Assembly (NCBI RefSeq): GCF_033115175.1
Contig: NC_084834.1
Location: forward strand, 123,408,475 to 123,472,474
Direction of reading: 5' to 3'
DNA length: 64,000 bases
DNA from: Lepus europaeus
Lineage: Eukaryota > Chordata > Mammalia > Lagomorpha > Leporidae
Shown: piece by piece, positions 1 to 12,400 of the stretch
How the letters are laid out: every line of letters starts with the position of its first letter
Position numbering within the stretch: position 1 is the first letter of the stretch
Position numbers and translations under genes: made by a program
Notes under the pieces: model-generated
What the model was told of the DNA's origin: nothing
Seen by the model: the letters and a program-made list of their open reading frames with translations, nothing else
Database searches by the model: none

Positions 1-113
1 AAATACTAAAAAGGATAAAGTATTACATTGTACATCTAAAGTCAGGACAGGAGCTGATCAGTTCATTGTTGCTTATAGTGTCCATTTCACTTAACAGGTT
101 TCCCCTTTGGCGC

Positions 114-3100
114 TCAGTTGTCACCGATCAGGGAAAACAAATGATATTTTTCTCTTTGGGACTGGCTTAATTCACTCAGCATGATGTTTTCCAGATTCCT
201 CCATCTAGTTGCAAATGACTGGGTTTCGTTGTTTCTTACTGCTGTATAGTATTCTATGGAGTACATGTCCCATAATTTCTTTATCCAGTCTACTGTTGAT
301 GGGCATTTGGGTTGGTTCCAGGTCTTAGCTATTGTGAATTGAGCTGCAATAAACATTAATGTGCAGATGGCTTTTTTATTTGCCAAATTAATTTCCTTTG
401 GGTAAATTCCAAGGAGTGGGATGGCTGGGTTGTATGGTAGGGTTATGTTCAGGTTTCTGAGGAATCTCCAGACTGACTTCCATAGTGGCTTAACAGGTTT
501 GCATTCCCACCAGCAGTGAGTTAGTGTCCCTTTTTCCCCACATCCTCTCCAGCATCTATTGTTGGTAGATTTCTGAATGTGAGCCATTCTCACCGGGGTG
601 AGATGGAACCTCATTGTGGTTTTGATTTGCATTTCTCTGATTGCTAGTGATCTTGAACATTTTTTCATGTGTCTGTTGGCCATTTGGATTTCCTCTTTCG
701 AAAAATGTCTATTGAGGTCCTTGGCCCATCTCTTAAGTGGGTTGTTTGTTTTGTTGTTGTGGATTTTCTTGATTTCTTTGTAGATTCTGGTTATCAATCC
801 TTTATCTGTAGTATAGTTTGCGAATATTTTTTCCCATTCTGTTGGTTGCCTCTTCACTTTCCTGACTGTTTCTTTTGAAGTACAGAAACCTTTCAATTTG
901 ATACAATCCCAAATGTTAATTTTGGTTTTGACTGCCTGTGCTGTTGGAGTATTTTCCAGGAAGTCTTTGCCTGTGCCTATATCTTGCAGGGTTTCTCCAA
1001 TGCTCTCTAATAATTTGATGGTTTCGGGTCGTAGATTTAAGTCTTTAATCCATGTTGAGTGAATTTTTGTGTAAGGTGATAGGTATGGGTCTTGCTTCAA
1101 GCTTCTGCACGTGGAAATCCAATTTTCCCAGCACCATTTATTGAATAGACTGTCCTTATTCCAGGGATTAGATTTGGATCTTTGGTCAAATATAAGTTGG
1201 CTGTAGATGTTTGGATTGATTTCTGGTGTTTCTATTCTGTTCCATTGGTCTATCCATCTGTTTCTGTACCAGTACCATGCTGTTTTGATAACAACTGCCC
1301 TGTAGTATGTCCTAAAATCAGGTATTGTGATGCCTCCGGCTTTGTTTTTGTTGTACAGGATTGCTTTGGCTATTCGAGGTCTCCTGTGCCTCCATATGAA
1401 TTTCAGCATCATTTTTTCCAGATCTGAGAAGAAGGTCTTCGGGATCTTGATGGGTATTGCATTGAATGTATAAATTGCTTTTGGGAGAATAGACATTTTG
1501 ATGATATTGATTCTTCCAATCCATGAGCATGGAAGATTTCTCCATTTTTTGGTATCCTCTTCTATTTCTTTCTGTAAGGTTTTGTAGTTTTCATCGTAGA
1601 GATCTTTAACGTCTTTGGTTAAGTTTATTCCAAGGTATTTGATTGTTTTTGTAGCTATTGTGAATGGGATTGATTTTAGAAGTTCTTCCTCAGCCGTGGC
1701 ATTGCCTGTGTATACAAAGGCTGTTGATTTTTGTGCATTGATTTTATATCCTGCTACTTTGCCAAACTCTTCGATGAGTTCCAGCAGTCTCTTAGTAGAG
1801 TTCTTTGGGTCCCCTAAATAAAGAATCATATCATCTGCAAAGAGGGATAGTTTGAGTTCGTCCTTCCCGATTTGTATCCCTTTAATTTCTTTTTCTTGCC
1901 TAATAGCTCTGGCCAAAACTTCCAGAACTATATTGAATAGCAGTGGTGAGAGAGGGCATCCCTGTCTGGTACCAGATTTCAGTGGAAATGCTTCCAACTT
2001 TTCCCCATTCAATAGGATGTTGGCCGTGGGTTTTTCATATATTGCTTTGATTGTATTAAGGAATGTTCCTTCCATACCCAGTTTGCTTAGAGTTTTCATC
2101 ATGAAAGGGTGTTGTATTTTATCAAATGCTTTCTCTGCGTCTATTGAGAGAATCATATGGTTTTTCTTCTGCAGTCTGTTAATGTAGTGTATTACGTTGA
2201 TTGTTTTGCGAATGTTGAACCATCCCTGCATACCGGGGATGAATCCCACTTGGTCTGGGTGGATGATCTTTCTGATGTGTTGTTCCATTCTATTTGCCAG
2301 AATTTTATTGAGGATTTTTGCATCTATGTTCATCAGGGATATTGGTCTGTAATTCTCTTTCAATGTTGCGTCTCTTTCTGGCTTAGGAATTAAGGTGATG
2401 GTGGCTTCATAGAAAGAATTTGGGAGGATTCCCTCTTTTTCGATTGCTCTGAATAGTTTGAGAAGAATTGGAGTTAGTTCTTCTCTAAATGTCTGGTAGA
2501 ACTCAGCAGTGAATCCATCTGGCCCTGGGCTTTTCTTTGTTGGGAGGGCCTTTATTACTGTTTCAATTTCTGTGTCAGTTATTGGTCTGTTTAGGTTTTC
2601 TATGTCTTCCTGGCTCAATTTAGGGAGGTTGTATGTGTCCAAGAATCTGTCCATTTCTGATAGATTTCCCTGTTTGCTGGCATACAAGTCCTTGTAGTAA
2701 TTTCTGATGATTCTTTTTATTTCTGTGGTGTCTGTTGTTATGTTTCCCATTTCATCTCTGATCCTATTGATTTGGGTCTTTTCTCTTCTTTTTTTAGTTA
2801 GTTGGGCCAATGGGGTGTCAATTTTGTTTATTTTTTCAAAAAACCAGCTCCTCGTTTGGCTGATTTTTTGTAATGTTTTTTTTGGATTCAATCCTGTTGA
2901 TTTCTTCTCTGATTTTAATTATTTCTCTTCTCCTACTGGGTTTGGGTTTGGTTTGCTGCAGATTTTCTAGATCCTTGAGATGACTTGAAAGCTCATCGAT
3001 TTGGTGCCTTTCCAATTTCTTGATGTAGGCACCTATTGATATAAACTTTCCTCTTAACACTGCTTTTGTTGTATCCCATAGGTTTTGGTATGTTGTGCTG

Positions 3101-3939
3101 TTATCCTCATTTACTTCCAGAAAATTTTTGATTTCTCTTTTAATTTCTTCTATGACCCATTGTTCATTCAGGAGCATGTTGTTCAATCTCCATGTGTTTG
3201 CACGTGCTCTAGGGATTCCTGAGTTGCCAATTTCCAATTTCATTCCTTTGTGGTCTGAGAAGCTGCATGGTATGATTCTAATTCTTTTGAATTTGCTGAG
3301 ACTTGCTTTATGGCCTAGTATGTGGTCAATCCTAGAGAGGGTTCCATGTACTGCTGAGAAGAATGTAAAGTCCTTAGATGTAGGATGAAATGTTCTGTAG
3401 ATATCTGTTAGATCCATTTGGGCTATAGTGTCGTTTAAATCTACTGTCTCCTTGTTGATCTTCTGTCCTGTTGATCTGTCTATCTCTGAGAGTGGAGTAT
3501 TGAAGTCCCCCAGTACTATTGTATTGGGGTCTAAGTCTCCCTTTAAGTCCCTTAACAAGTCTTTTAAATAAGCTGGTGCCCTGTAATTAGGTGCATATAC
3601 GTTGATAATCGTTATATCTTCCTGTTGAATGGATCCCTTAATCATTAAATAGTGCCCCTCTTTGTCTCTCCTAACAGTTTTTGTGGTAAAGTTTATGTTG
3701 TCCGATATTAAGATGGCTACGCCCGCTCTCTTTTCATTTCTGTTGGCATGGTATATCTTTTTCCAGCCTTTCACTCTCAGCCTGTATGGATCATTGTTGG
3801 ATAGATGGGTTTCTTGTAAGCAGCAAAAGGATGGGTTTTGTTCCTTAACCCAATAAGCCAATCGGTGTCTTTTAACTGGACAGTTCAAGCCATTAACATT
3901 TAATGTGACTATTGAGAAGGAGTAACTTTGCCCTGCCAT
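114..3939 (-). pseudogene. L1-1 ORF2 (endonuclease-reverse transcriptase), one frameshift
   Basis: Encodes the L1 ORF2 protein, which nicks target DNA and reverse-transcribes L1 RNA onto it. The N-terminal frame (2,836-3,939) shows the APE-type endonuclease with N14 in LNVNGL, E43 in QETHL, GDFN, SRIDHIL and SDHKG motifs. The second frame (114-2,891) holds the reverse transcriptase, with the FADD catalytic motif at about 1,830-1,841, and a C-terminal cysteine motif of form C-x3-C-x7-H-x4-C. The start ATG is at 3,937-3,939. The interval is 3,826 nt, one more than 1,275 codons. The break falls in a run of eight T (2,876-2,883 on the plus strand); the related copies have fewer. Otherwise no internal stop is visible, and the 1,274-codon length matches the family norm of about 1,275. 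Confidence 0.93.
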
Positions 3940-4007
3940 TAGCCAAAGATACTTTCTAATATATGGTTTGAGATTCCTGTGATCTTTTGGTGTGAGGTTT
4001 CCTACCT

Positions 4008-5040
4008 TTACCTTCTTTCATATTGGTGACCGTGTTTCTGTGTTTCTGTATGTAACACATCTTTAAGCATCTTTTGCAGGGCTGGACGAGTGGCGACAAA
4101 TTCTTTCAATGTCTGTTTGCTGTGAAAGGTCTTTATTTCACCTTCATTTATAAATGAGAGCTTTGCAGGATATAATATTCTGGGCTGGCAGTTTTTCTCT
4201 CTTAGTACCTGGGCTATGTCTCGCCATTCTCTCCTAGCTTGTAGGGTTTCTGAAGAGAAGTCAGCTGTGAGTCTAATTGGAGATCCTCTGAGAGTAATCT
4301 GGCGTTTCTCTCTTGCACATTTTAGGATCTTTGTGTTTCACTGTGGTGAGTTTGATTACGACGTGTCGTGGCGAGGATCTCTTTTGTTCATGTTTATTAG
4401 GGGTTCTATGAGCTTCCTGTATTAGGATGTCTCTGTCTTTCTCCAAACCTGGGAAATTTTCTGCTAGTATCTCACTAAAAAGGCCTTCTAATCCTTTCTC
4501 TCTCTCCATGCCTTCAGGTACTCCTAGAACCCGAATGTTGGGTTTTTTAAGAGTATCCTGTAGATTGCTGACAGTATTTTTTAGATTTCTGATTTCTTCT
4601 TCTTTTCTTTGATTTGATTGTTTCCTTTCCTGTTCTCTGTCTTCTAAGTCTGATATTCTCTCTTCTGCTTCGCCCATTCTGTTTTTAAGACTCTCTAATG
4701 TGTTTGTCATCTGATCTATTGAGTTCTTCATTTCATTATGATTTCTCGTCACTATTACCATTTCTTGTTCCACTAGTTGTTTCATTTCATTTTGATTCCT
4801 CCTTAATATTTCATTTTCACGAGAGAGATTTTCTATCTTGTCCAGTAAGGATTTCTGTAGTTCAAGAATTTGTTTTTGGGAACTTCTTAATGTTCTTATC
4901 AATTTTTTGAGATCTGCTTCTTGTATTTCTTCGATCTCATCATCTTCATAATCTTGAATTGGGGTGTCTTTTTCATTTGGGGGTGTCATAGTGTCTTCCT
5001 TGTTCTTGTTAGCTTGGTTTTTGCGTTTGTTGTTTGGCAT
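4008..5040 (-). pseudogene. L1-1 ORF1 (RNA-binding chaperone), frameshifted in the C-terminal domain
   Basis: L1 ORF1 protein, which trimerises through a coiled coil and coats L1 RNA. The start is the ATG at 5,038-5,040 (MPNNKRKN); an upstream extension in the same frame has only a GTG. A long heptad-rich coiled coil (EEIQEADLKKLIRTLRSS through the NQRKEEEIRNLKN segment) is followed by the RRM-like region (PNIRVLGVPEG) and the start of the C-terminal domain (SSPRHVVIKL). Around 4,331-4,336 about five bases are missing relative to the L1-C copy at 23,500. This shifts the frame, and the open frame ends at 4,273. The remaining C-terminal-domain homology runs to a TAA at 4,008-4,010. Confidence 0.88.
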
Positions 5041-5962
5041 GTTGGAGATATTTGGTTTCTTCACTGTGGTGTTTTTTCTTGTTACACTATGGCTCTATAT
5101 TAAGTGGACTGTCTGCTTTCAGTGGTGCCTTAGAGGCTTGAGATGAGTGTGGTCTGAGAGCTGTGTTTGGTTCCTCAGGGCTGAGGGTGTGTCAAAGATG
5201 ACACTCCCAGGTTAGGTGTGGTAAATCTCTCTTTTTTTGATTCAAAAGGGAAGTAATTCCGCACAGCTGAACATAATTGGAGGTAGTTAGCAGGCAAATG
5301 ATATACCCACCGGAGCCAGAGATCGGAAGCTCTTTCCCAAGGACCACACAGGGAATCTCTGCTGCCCTCAGTGTGGGCTCCAATTCTCCTGCAATCTCCC
5401 ACTGGATTGCCAAGTTAGATGCTAATCTCCTGTTATTTCACCCCTCCCCCCAGAGTCAGGTTTTTCTGCTAGGCTCAGGGCTGGTGCAGACCTGAGGTTG
5501 CCCTGCTTATGACGTATGTCCAAAATGGCGCCCGCTCTTTGTTTTGCTCGCCTTTGAGAGGTGAGCGGAGAGAGAGAAACTTGTGTCCGTATCGGTCGCT
5601 TTTTTTATTTTTTTCCTCTCTCTCTTCTAGTTAGCCTGGTGAACTTTTCCCCACGAAGTTTCAAGCCTCGTTCCCTCTAGCCTCCTCTTTCCGCTTGCCC
5701 GCTGGTGTCTCGGGCTATTGTGGTTCGGCTCACCTCGCGTTCCAGCGCTGGTGCGTTGAGTCTGCTGCTGGTGTCCCGAACTTGGGCTCCCACGCTCTCC
5801 ACGCAGGTACACTGTGAACCACTAGTTCCGGAAGAGTTTCCTCTGCTGTTTCATCCCCTACTCTTCCTTGACCCTGCAGTATCTCCACTTATATTAACCT
5901 GTCTCTCTCTCCGGACTAATAGTGTGCTCCCTGCCTATTCCGCCATCTTGCCGCTCTCTAGC
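5041..5962 (-). promoter_or_regulatory. L1-1 5' UTR / internal promoter
   Basis: Non-coding, relatively GC-rich leader between ORF1 and the element's 5' end, homologous to 24,225-25,198 and 26,487-27,505. It contains GGCGCCATTTTG in element orientation near 5,520 and a YY1-type CAAGATGGCGG at about 5,941-5,950, the extreme 5' end. By analogy with human L1 this would be an internal RNA polymerase II promoter. That role is inferred. Confidence 0.75.
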
Positions 5963-5964
5963 TC

Positions 5965-6076
5965 TGACTATTGTTGCCACTTGCAGAGTGAACCAGAGGA
6001 TGGAGAATCTCTCTTCTTCTCTCTTTCACAGACACACAGGATGTTTTAAATAAATAAAATAAACCTTTAAAAGGAA
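5965..6076 (+). mobile_element. C-repeat SINE 3' remnant (plus strand)
   Basis: Shows the 3' half of an older C-repeat: GTGAACCAGAGGATGG, then a CT-rich tract, then an A-rich tail with AAATAAATAAAATAAA. The tRNA-related 5' half is absent, probably lost where L1-1 joins. It is the only retroelement seen here on the plus strand. Confidence 0.65.
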
Positions 6077-7840
6077 ATACTAATTTCTTTCTTTATGAAG
6101 TAACTTCCTGATACAAAAACAATTAAAAATAATTAAATTGTGTTGAGATTAATAAAACTCAAAAATCATCATATTGACTATGTTCACTCATATGAGGAGT
6201 TTATGCAATCACCTTTTGTGAGTGTTTTTTTTTTATCTTCTTATCATCGAAGAAGTATACTTAAAAATTCTCCACATCAACACACACCACTCATTTCACT
6301 GAGATTTATTGTCTGTGGACAATAGGGAGAAAGATATTGCCTTAAGAAAAATATACATCAGGAAGGAGAATAAAACTATGCCTGATGTTGATATGTACAA
6401 TGGCAGCTATGGTCATCTGATGCTGGGAGGGTGAACTGGTAGGGCACAGGTGAATTTTCCTGGGTACTGCTGCTGGATGTGAGATATCACCCTGCAGATT
6501 TCAGGAATTAGGACAGCTCTCTGATGGGGCAGTGCTCCCTGCAATGAAGTAAGGGTGCAAATTCACTCACAAAATGCAGAATCCCAGGTCCTCTGGAATG
6601 ACTTTGCTCCCACACAGGGTCATCCCTAACCCACCCTCGCCCTCCACCCTCTCCATTTACTTTGTCTTGAGGATTCCAGATGCACTGATGGCTACAAAAA
6701 CAAAACTAGGAAGCCCTTTCTTATATGTTTCTTTGTTGAATTGTCTGGAAAATTAGGGTGATATGAAAGAGGTCCATAGGACCTCAATTTTTGGTGCCTA
6801 CTAGAATTACAAGGAGAGAGTTTTAAAGAGGACAATGAGAATAAACTTGAATCTGCCCATAAGATCTTTCTACTCCAGTGTGATAAAAACTGCATATCAG
6901 TCTACATGAAATACTTGCAAAACTTTCATTTGCATCATTTCACATGGGTACATTTTTAATGCACACATCTTATTGCATTGAGCTGGAATTTGCTTGAGAG
7001 TCTGTATTTCATTTTCTATATTTTAATTTATGCCTTTGTGAGTCACAGAGTAGGGAGACAAAAGACAGAGTTCTCCTGTTCTCTTGCTCACTTCATAAAA
7101 TCCCTGGATTGCCTGAGATGGGATCTCAACAAGATCTCCTACATAGATGCTGGGAAGCTGATTACTTGAGTCATTGGGTAAGTTTCCAAGGGTTAGAATT
7201 AGCAGAAAGCTGAAGTCAGTGTTAAGACATTGGTAGCAACCTCAATATGTGATGTGAGCATCTTAACTCTTTCACTTAACTTTAGGCCTAATGCTCACCC
7301 TCAAGTGTCTGTGTTTCTAAGAAGAGAGAGATATGGCCAGCGACTTCCATATTCTTCTAATAAAGTCTGTAGCATACAAACAATTATTAAACGTTTTACA
7401 TTGCTAAGAAGTGATTACTGAACACGAGATGCCATATTCAGATATTTTATTGACAGTAAAGGAAGTTTTAAAAATACATGTGGACATAGAATTGCTGAAA
7501 TATGCATAGTCTAGAGGATATTCAGCATAGTGATTTCTCAAACACGTCCTGAATCAAGTACCCCTCACAGCGCTGAGCACTGCTGGCAGCTGCAGACTCA
7601 AAAAATACCCAGATTGTCCCAAAATACAGTTAACTGAACAACAAATGCAGATGAACATTAAATATTTATGAAATACAGGATCTCATGCAAAGACCAACTC
7701 ACTGCAAGATGTGTGTCTTATAATGTACAAATAGGAATATATCATAAATATGAATGTATGGTAAGTCCTGCATGTAGACTGAAACTAATTTTTCCCTATC
7801 TGAAATCACCTGTGAGTGAAAAATTACAATCATGTTTATC
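6077..7840. other. Non-repetitive interval with no recognisable gene
   Basis: About 1.8 kb, moderately AT-rich. No long open frame, splice-framed exon, SINE or LINE homology was recognised on either strand. Short open frames here are of random length and composition. It may be the single-copy sequence flanking the retroelement nest. Confidence 0.6.
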
Positions 7841-7857
7841 CTCAATATACTATTTTT

Positions 7858-9430
7858 TAAAACTTTTATTTAGTAAATATAAATTTCCAAGGTACAGCTT
7901 ATGGATTACAATGGCTCCCCCCCCCCCCATAACTTCCCTCCCACCAGCAACCCTCCCATCTCCCGCTCCCTCTCCCATTCCATTCACATCAAGATTCATT
8001 TTCAATTCTCTTTATATATGGAAGATCAATTTACTATATATTAAGTAAAGATTTCATCAGTTTGCACCCACACAGAAACACAAAGTGTAAAATACTGTTT
8101 CAGTAATAGTCATACCATTAATTCACATTAGACAACACATTAAGGACAGATCCCACATGAGATGTAAGTACACAGTGACTTCTGTGGTTGACTTAACAAT
8201 TTGACACTCTTGTACATGGCATCAGTAATCTCCCTAGGCTCTAGTCATGAGTTGCCAAGGCTATGGAAACCTTTAGAGTTCGCTGACTTCATCTTATTCC
8301 GATAGGGTCATAGTCAAAGTGGAAGTTCTCTCCTCCCTTCAGAGAAAGGTACCTCCTTCTTTGATGGCCCCGTTCTTTCCACTGGGATCTCACTCACAGA
8401 GATCTTTCATTTAGGTCTTCTTTTTTTTTCCAGGGTGTCTTGGCTTTCCATGCCTACAATACTCTCATGGGCTCTTCAGCCAGATCCGAATGCCTTAGGG
8501 GCTGATTCTGAGGCCAGAGTGCTATTTAGGACATCTGCCATTCTATGGGTCTGCTGTGTATCCTTCTTCCCATGTTGGATCTTTCTCTCCCTTTTTGATT
8601 CTATCAGTTAGTATTAGCAGACACTAGTCTTGTTTGTGTGATCCCTTTGACTCTTAGACCTGTCAGAGTCATCAATTGTGAACTGAAGTTGATTACTTGG
8701 ACTAGTGAAATGGCATTGGTACATGCCACCTTGATGGGATTGTATTGGAATCCCCTGGCACATTTCTAACTCCACCATTAGGGGCAAGTCCAATTGAGCA
8801 TGTCCCAAATTGTACATATCCTCCCTCTCTTATTCCCACTCTTATAGTTAGCATGGATCACTTTCAGTAAAAATTTAAACACCTAAGAATAATTGTGTGA
8901 TAATTACAGAGTTCAACCAATAATACTAGAACAAAAAAATACTAAAAAGAATAAAGTATTACATTGTACATCAACAGTCAGGACAAGGGTTGATCAAGTC
9001 ACTGTTTCTCATAGTGTCCATTTCACTTCAAGAGGTTTCCCCTTTGGTGCTCAGTTAGTTGTCACCAATCAGGGAGAACATATGATATTTGTCCCTCTGG
9101 AACTGGCTTAATTCACTCAGCATAATGTTTTCCGGATTCCTCTATTTTGTTGCAAATGACCGGGTTTCATTGTTTTTTGACTGCTGTATATTATTCTATA
9201 GAGTACATATCCCATAATTTCTTTATCCAGTCTACTGTTGATGGGCATTTGGGTTGATTCCAGGTCTTAGCTATTGTGAATTGAGCTGCAATAAACATTA
9301 ATGTGCAGATGGCTTTTTTATTAGCCAATTTAATTTCCTTTGGGTAAATTCCAAGGAGTGGGATGGCTGGGTTGAATGGTAGGGTTATATTCAGGTTTCT
9401 GAGGAATCTCCAGACTGACATCCATAGTGG
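7858..9430 (-). mobile_element. L1-A: 5'-truncated L1 (3' UTR plus ORF2 tail)
   Basis: Begins with a T-run (element poly-A) and the typical lagomorph L1 3' UTR (AATATAAATTTCC, then a C-rich stretch with CCCTCCCACC). A short ORF2 C-terminal remnant follows at 9,191-9,421, matching the [19 protein letters not shown] to KLWDMYSIE part of L1-1. It breaks off at 9,430, where the poly-T and 3' UTR of L1-B start. A 20-bp near-match of its left flank recurs at 27,836. Confidence 0.85.
9191..9421 (-). pseudogene. L1-A ORF2 C-terminal remnant
   Basis: Seventy-six codons matching the extreme C-terminal part of ORF2, beyond the cysteine motif. There is no catalytic domain. The fragment is cut by the L1-B junction. 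Confidence 0.8.
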
Positions 9431-12400
9431 CTTTTTTTTTCAAATTTTAGTAAATGAATATAAATTTATGAAGTACAGTTTATGGATTACAATGGCTTTC
9501 CCCCCAATAACTTCCCTCCCACCCGCAACCCTCCCCTTTCCTGCTCCCTCTCCCCTTCCATTCACACCAAGATTCATTTTCATTTCTCTTATATATGGAA
9601 GATCAGTTTAGTATATATTTAGTGAAGATTTCAACAGTTTGCACCCACATAGTAACAGAAAGTGAAAAATACTCTTTGAGTACTAGTTAAGTACTAGTTA
9701 TAGCATTAAATCACTATGTACAGCACATTAAGTACAGAGATCCTACATGAGGAATAAGTGCACAGTGTTTCCTGTTGTTGACTTAACAATTTGACACTCT
9801 TGTTCATGGCATCAGTAATCTCCCTAGGCTCCATTCATGAGTTGCCAAGGTTATGGAAGCCTTTGAGTTCAACGACTCTTATCATATTTAGACAAGGTGA
9901 TAGTCAAAGTGGAAGTTCTCTCCTCCCTTCAGAGAAAGGTACCTCGTTCTTTGATGACCTGTTCTTTCCATCAGGATCTCACTAGCGGAGAACTTTCATT
10001 CAGGTAATTTTTTTTTGACAGAGTGTCTTGGCTTTCCATGCATGACATACTCTCATGGGCTTTTCAGCCGGATCCGCATGCCTTAAGGGCTGATTCTGAG
10101 GCCAGAGTGCTGTTTAGGACATCCGTCATTCTATGAGTCTGCTGTGTATCTCGCTTCCCAAGTTGAATCATTCTGTCCCTTTTTTGTTCTATCAGTTAGT
10201 ATTTTCAGACACTAGTCTTGTTTATGTGATCCCTTTGACTCTTAAACCTATCAATTGTGAACTGAAATTGATCACTTAGACTAGTGAGATGGCATTGGTA
10301 CATGCCACCCAGATGGGATAGAATTGGAATCTCCTGGCATGTTTATAGTTATACCGTTTGGGGCAACTCAGCTTGAGCATGTCCCAAATTGTATATCCCT
10401 TCCCCCTCTTATTCCCACTCTTATATTTAACAAGGATCACTTTTCAGTTAAGTTTCAACACTTAAGAATAACTGTGTATTGATTACAGAATTCAACCAAT
10501 AGTATTAAGTAGAACGGACAAAAAATACTAAGAGGGATAACGTATTCAGTTGTTCATCAACAGTCAGGGCAAGGAATGATCAAGTCACCATTTCTCATAG
10601 TGTCCATTTCACTTTAACAAGTTTCCTTTTTGGTGCTCGCTTAGTTGTCACCAATCAGGGAGAACATATGATATTTGTCCCTTTGGAACTGGCTTATTGC
10701 ACTCAGCATAATGTTTTCCAGATTCCTCCATTTTGTTGCAAATGACCAGATTTCATTTTTTAATGCTGTATATTATTCTATAGAGTATATATCCCATAAT
10801 TTCTTTATCCAGTCTACTGTTGATGGGCATTTGGGTTGATTCCAGGTCTTAGCTATTGTGAATTGGGCTGCAATAAACATTAATGTGCAGAAAGCTTTGT
10901 TGTTTGCCAATTTAATTTCCTTTGGGTAAATTCCAAGGAGTGGGATGGCTGGGTTGAATGGTAGGGTTATATTCAGGTTTCTGAGGAATCTCCAGACTGA
11001 TTTCCATAGTGGCTTTACCAGTTTGCATTCCCACCAACAGTGGGTTAATGTCCCTTTTTCCTCACATCCTCGCCAGCGTCTGTTGTTGGTAGATTTCTGA
11101 ATGTGAGCCATTCTCACTGGGGTGAGGTGAAACCTCATTGTGGTTTTGATTTGCATTTCCCTAATTGCTAGTGATCTTGAACATTTTTCATGTGTCTGTT
11201 GGCCATTTGGATTTCCTCTTTTGAAAAATGTCTATTGAGGTCCTTGGCCCATCTCTTAAGTGGGTTGTTTGTTTTGTTGTTGTGGATTTTCTTGATTTCT
11301 TTGTAGATTCTGGTTATTAATCCTTTATCTGTAGCATAGTTTGCAAATATTTTTTCCCATTCTGTCGGTTGCCTATTCACTTTCCTGACTGTTTCTTTTG
11401 AAGTACAGAAACTTCTCAGTTTGGTGCAATCCCAAATGTGAATTTTTGTTTTGACTGCCTGTGCTCCTGGGGTCTTTTCCAGGAAGTCTTTGCCTGTACC
11501 TATATCTTGCAGGGTTTCTCCAATGCTCTCTAATAATTTGATGGTTTTGGGTGATATATTTAAGTCTTTAATCCATGTTGAGTGAATTTCTGTGTAAGGT
11601 GCAAGGTAGGGATCTTGTTTCATGCTTCTGCATGTGGAAATCCAGTTTTCCCAGCACCATTTTTTGAATAGTCTGTCCTTACTCCAGGAAATGGTTTTAG
11701 GTCTTCTGTGTCTCCATATGAATTTCAGCATCATTTTTTCCAGATCTGAGAAGAATGTCTTTGGTATCTTGATTGGTATTGCATTGAATGTATAAATTGC
11801 TTTTGGGAGAATAGACATTTTGATGATATTGATTCTTCCAATCCATGAGCATGGAAGATTTCTCCATTTTTTGGTATCCTCTTCTATTTCTTTCTCTAAG
11901 CTTTTGTAGTTTTCATATTAGAGATCTTTAACATCCTTGGTTAAGTTTATTCCAAGGTATTTGATTGTTTTTGTAGCTATTGTGAATGGGATTGATCTTA
12001 GAAGTTCTTCTTCAGCCATGGCATTGCCTGTGTATACAAAGGCTGTTGATTTTTGTGCATTGATTTTATATCCTGCTACTTTGCCAAACTCTTCTATGAG
12101 TTCCAATAGTCTCTTAGTAGAGTTCTTTGGATCCCCTAAATAAAGAATCATACCATCTGCAAAGAGGGATAGTTTGAGTTCTTCCTTCCCAATTTGTTTC
12201 CCTTTAATTTATTTTCTTGCCTGATGACTCTGGCTAAAAGTTCCAGAACTATGTTGAATAGCAGTGGTGAGAGTGGGCATCCCTGTCTGGTACCAGATCT
12301 GAGTGGAAATGCTTCCAACTTTTCCCCATTCTATAGGATGTTTTCCGTGGGTTTTTCATAAATTGCTTTGATTGTATTGAGGAATGTTCCTTCCATACCC

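Larger units (their letters stand above)
1..5962 (-). mobile_element. L1-1: nearly complete L1 LINE, 3' end beyond the window
   Basis: Autonomous non-LTR retrotransposon reading right to left. In element order it has a 5' UTR (5,041-5,962), ORF1 (4,008-5,040), a 67-bp spacer and ORF2 (114-3,939). The 3' UTR is cut by the window start. The 5' end carries the CCATCTTG motif on the plus strand (CAAGATGG in element orientation), the same kind of YY1-type site found at the 5' end of human L1. ORF2 is the right length apart from one extra base and ORF1 lacks a few bases, so the element looks young but is probably inactive. The 5' end abuts a SINE remnant at 5,965. Confidence 0.93.

Noticed and set aside
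598-5146. Numerous plus-strand frames of 60-114 codons across the L1s
   Set aside because: They are antisense to L1 ORF1, ORF2 and the 5' UTR, with T-rich hydrophobic composition expected from complementing A-rich L1 coding DNA.
6077-7840. Possible exons in the non-repetitive interval
   Set aside because: No open segment with convincing splice sites or recognisable protein similarity was found.
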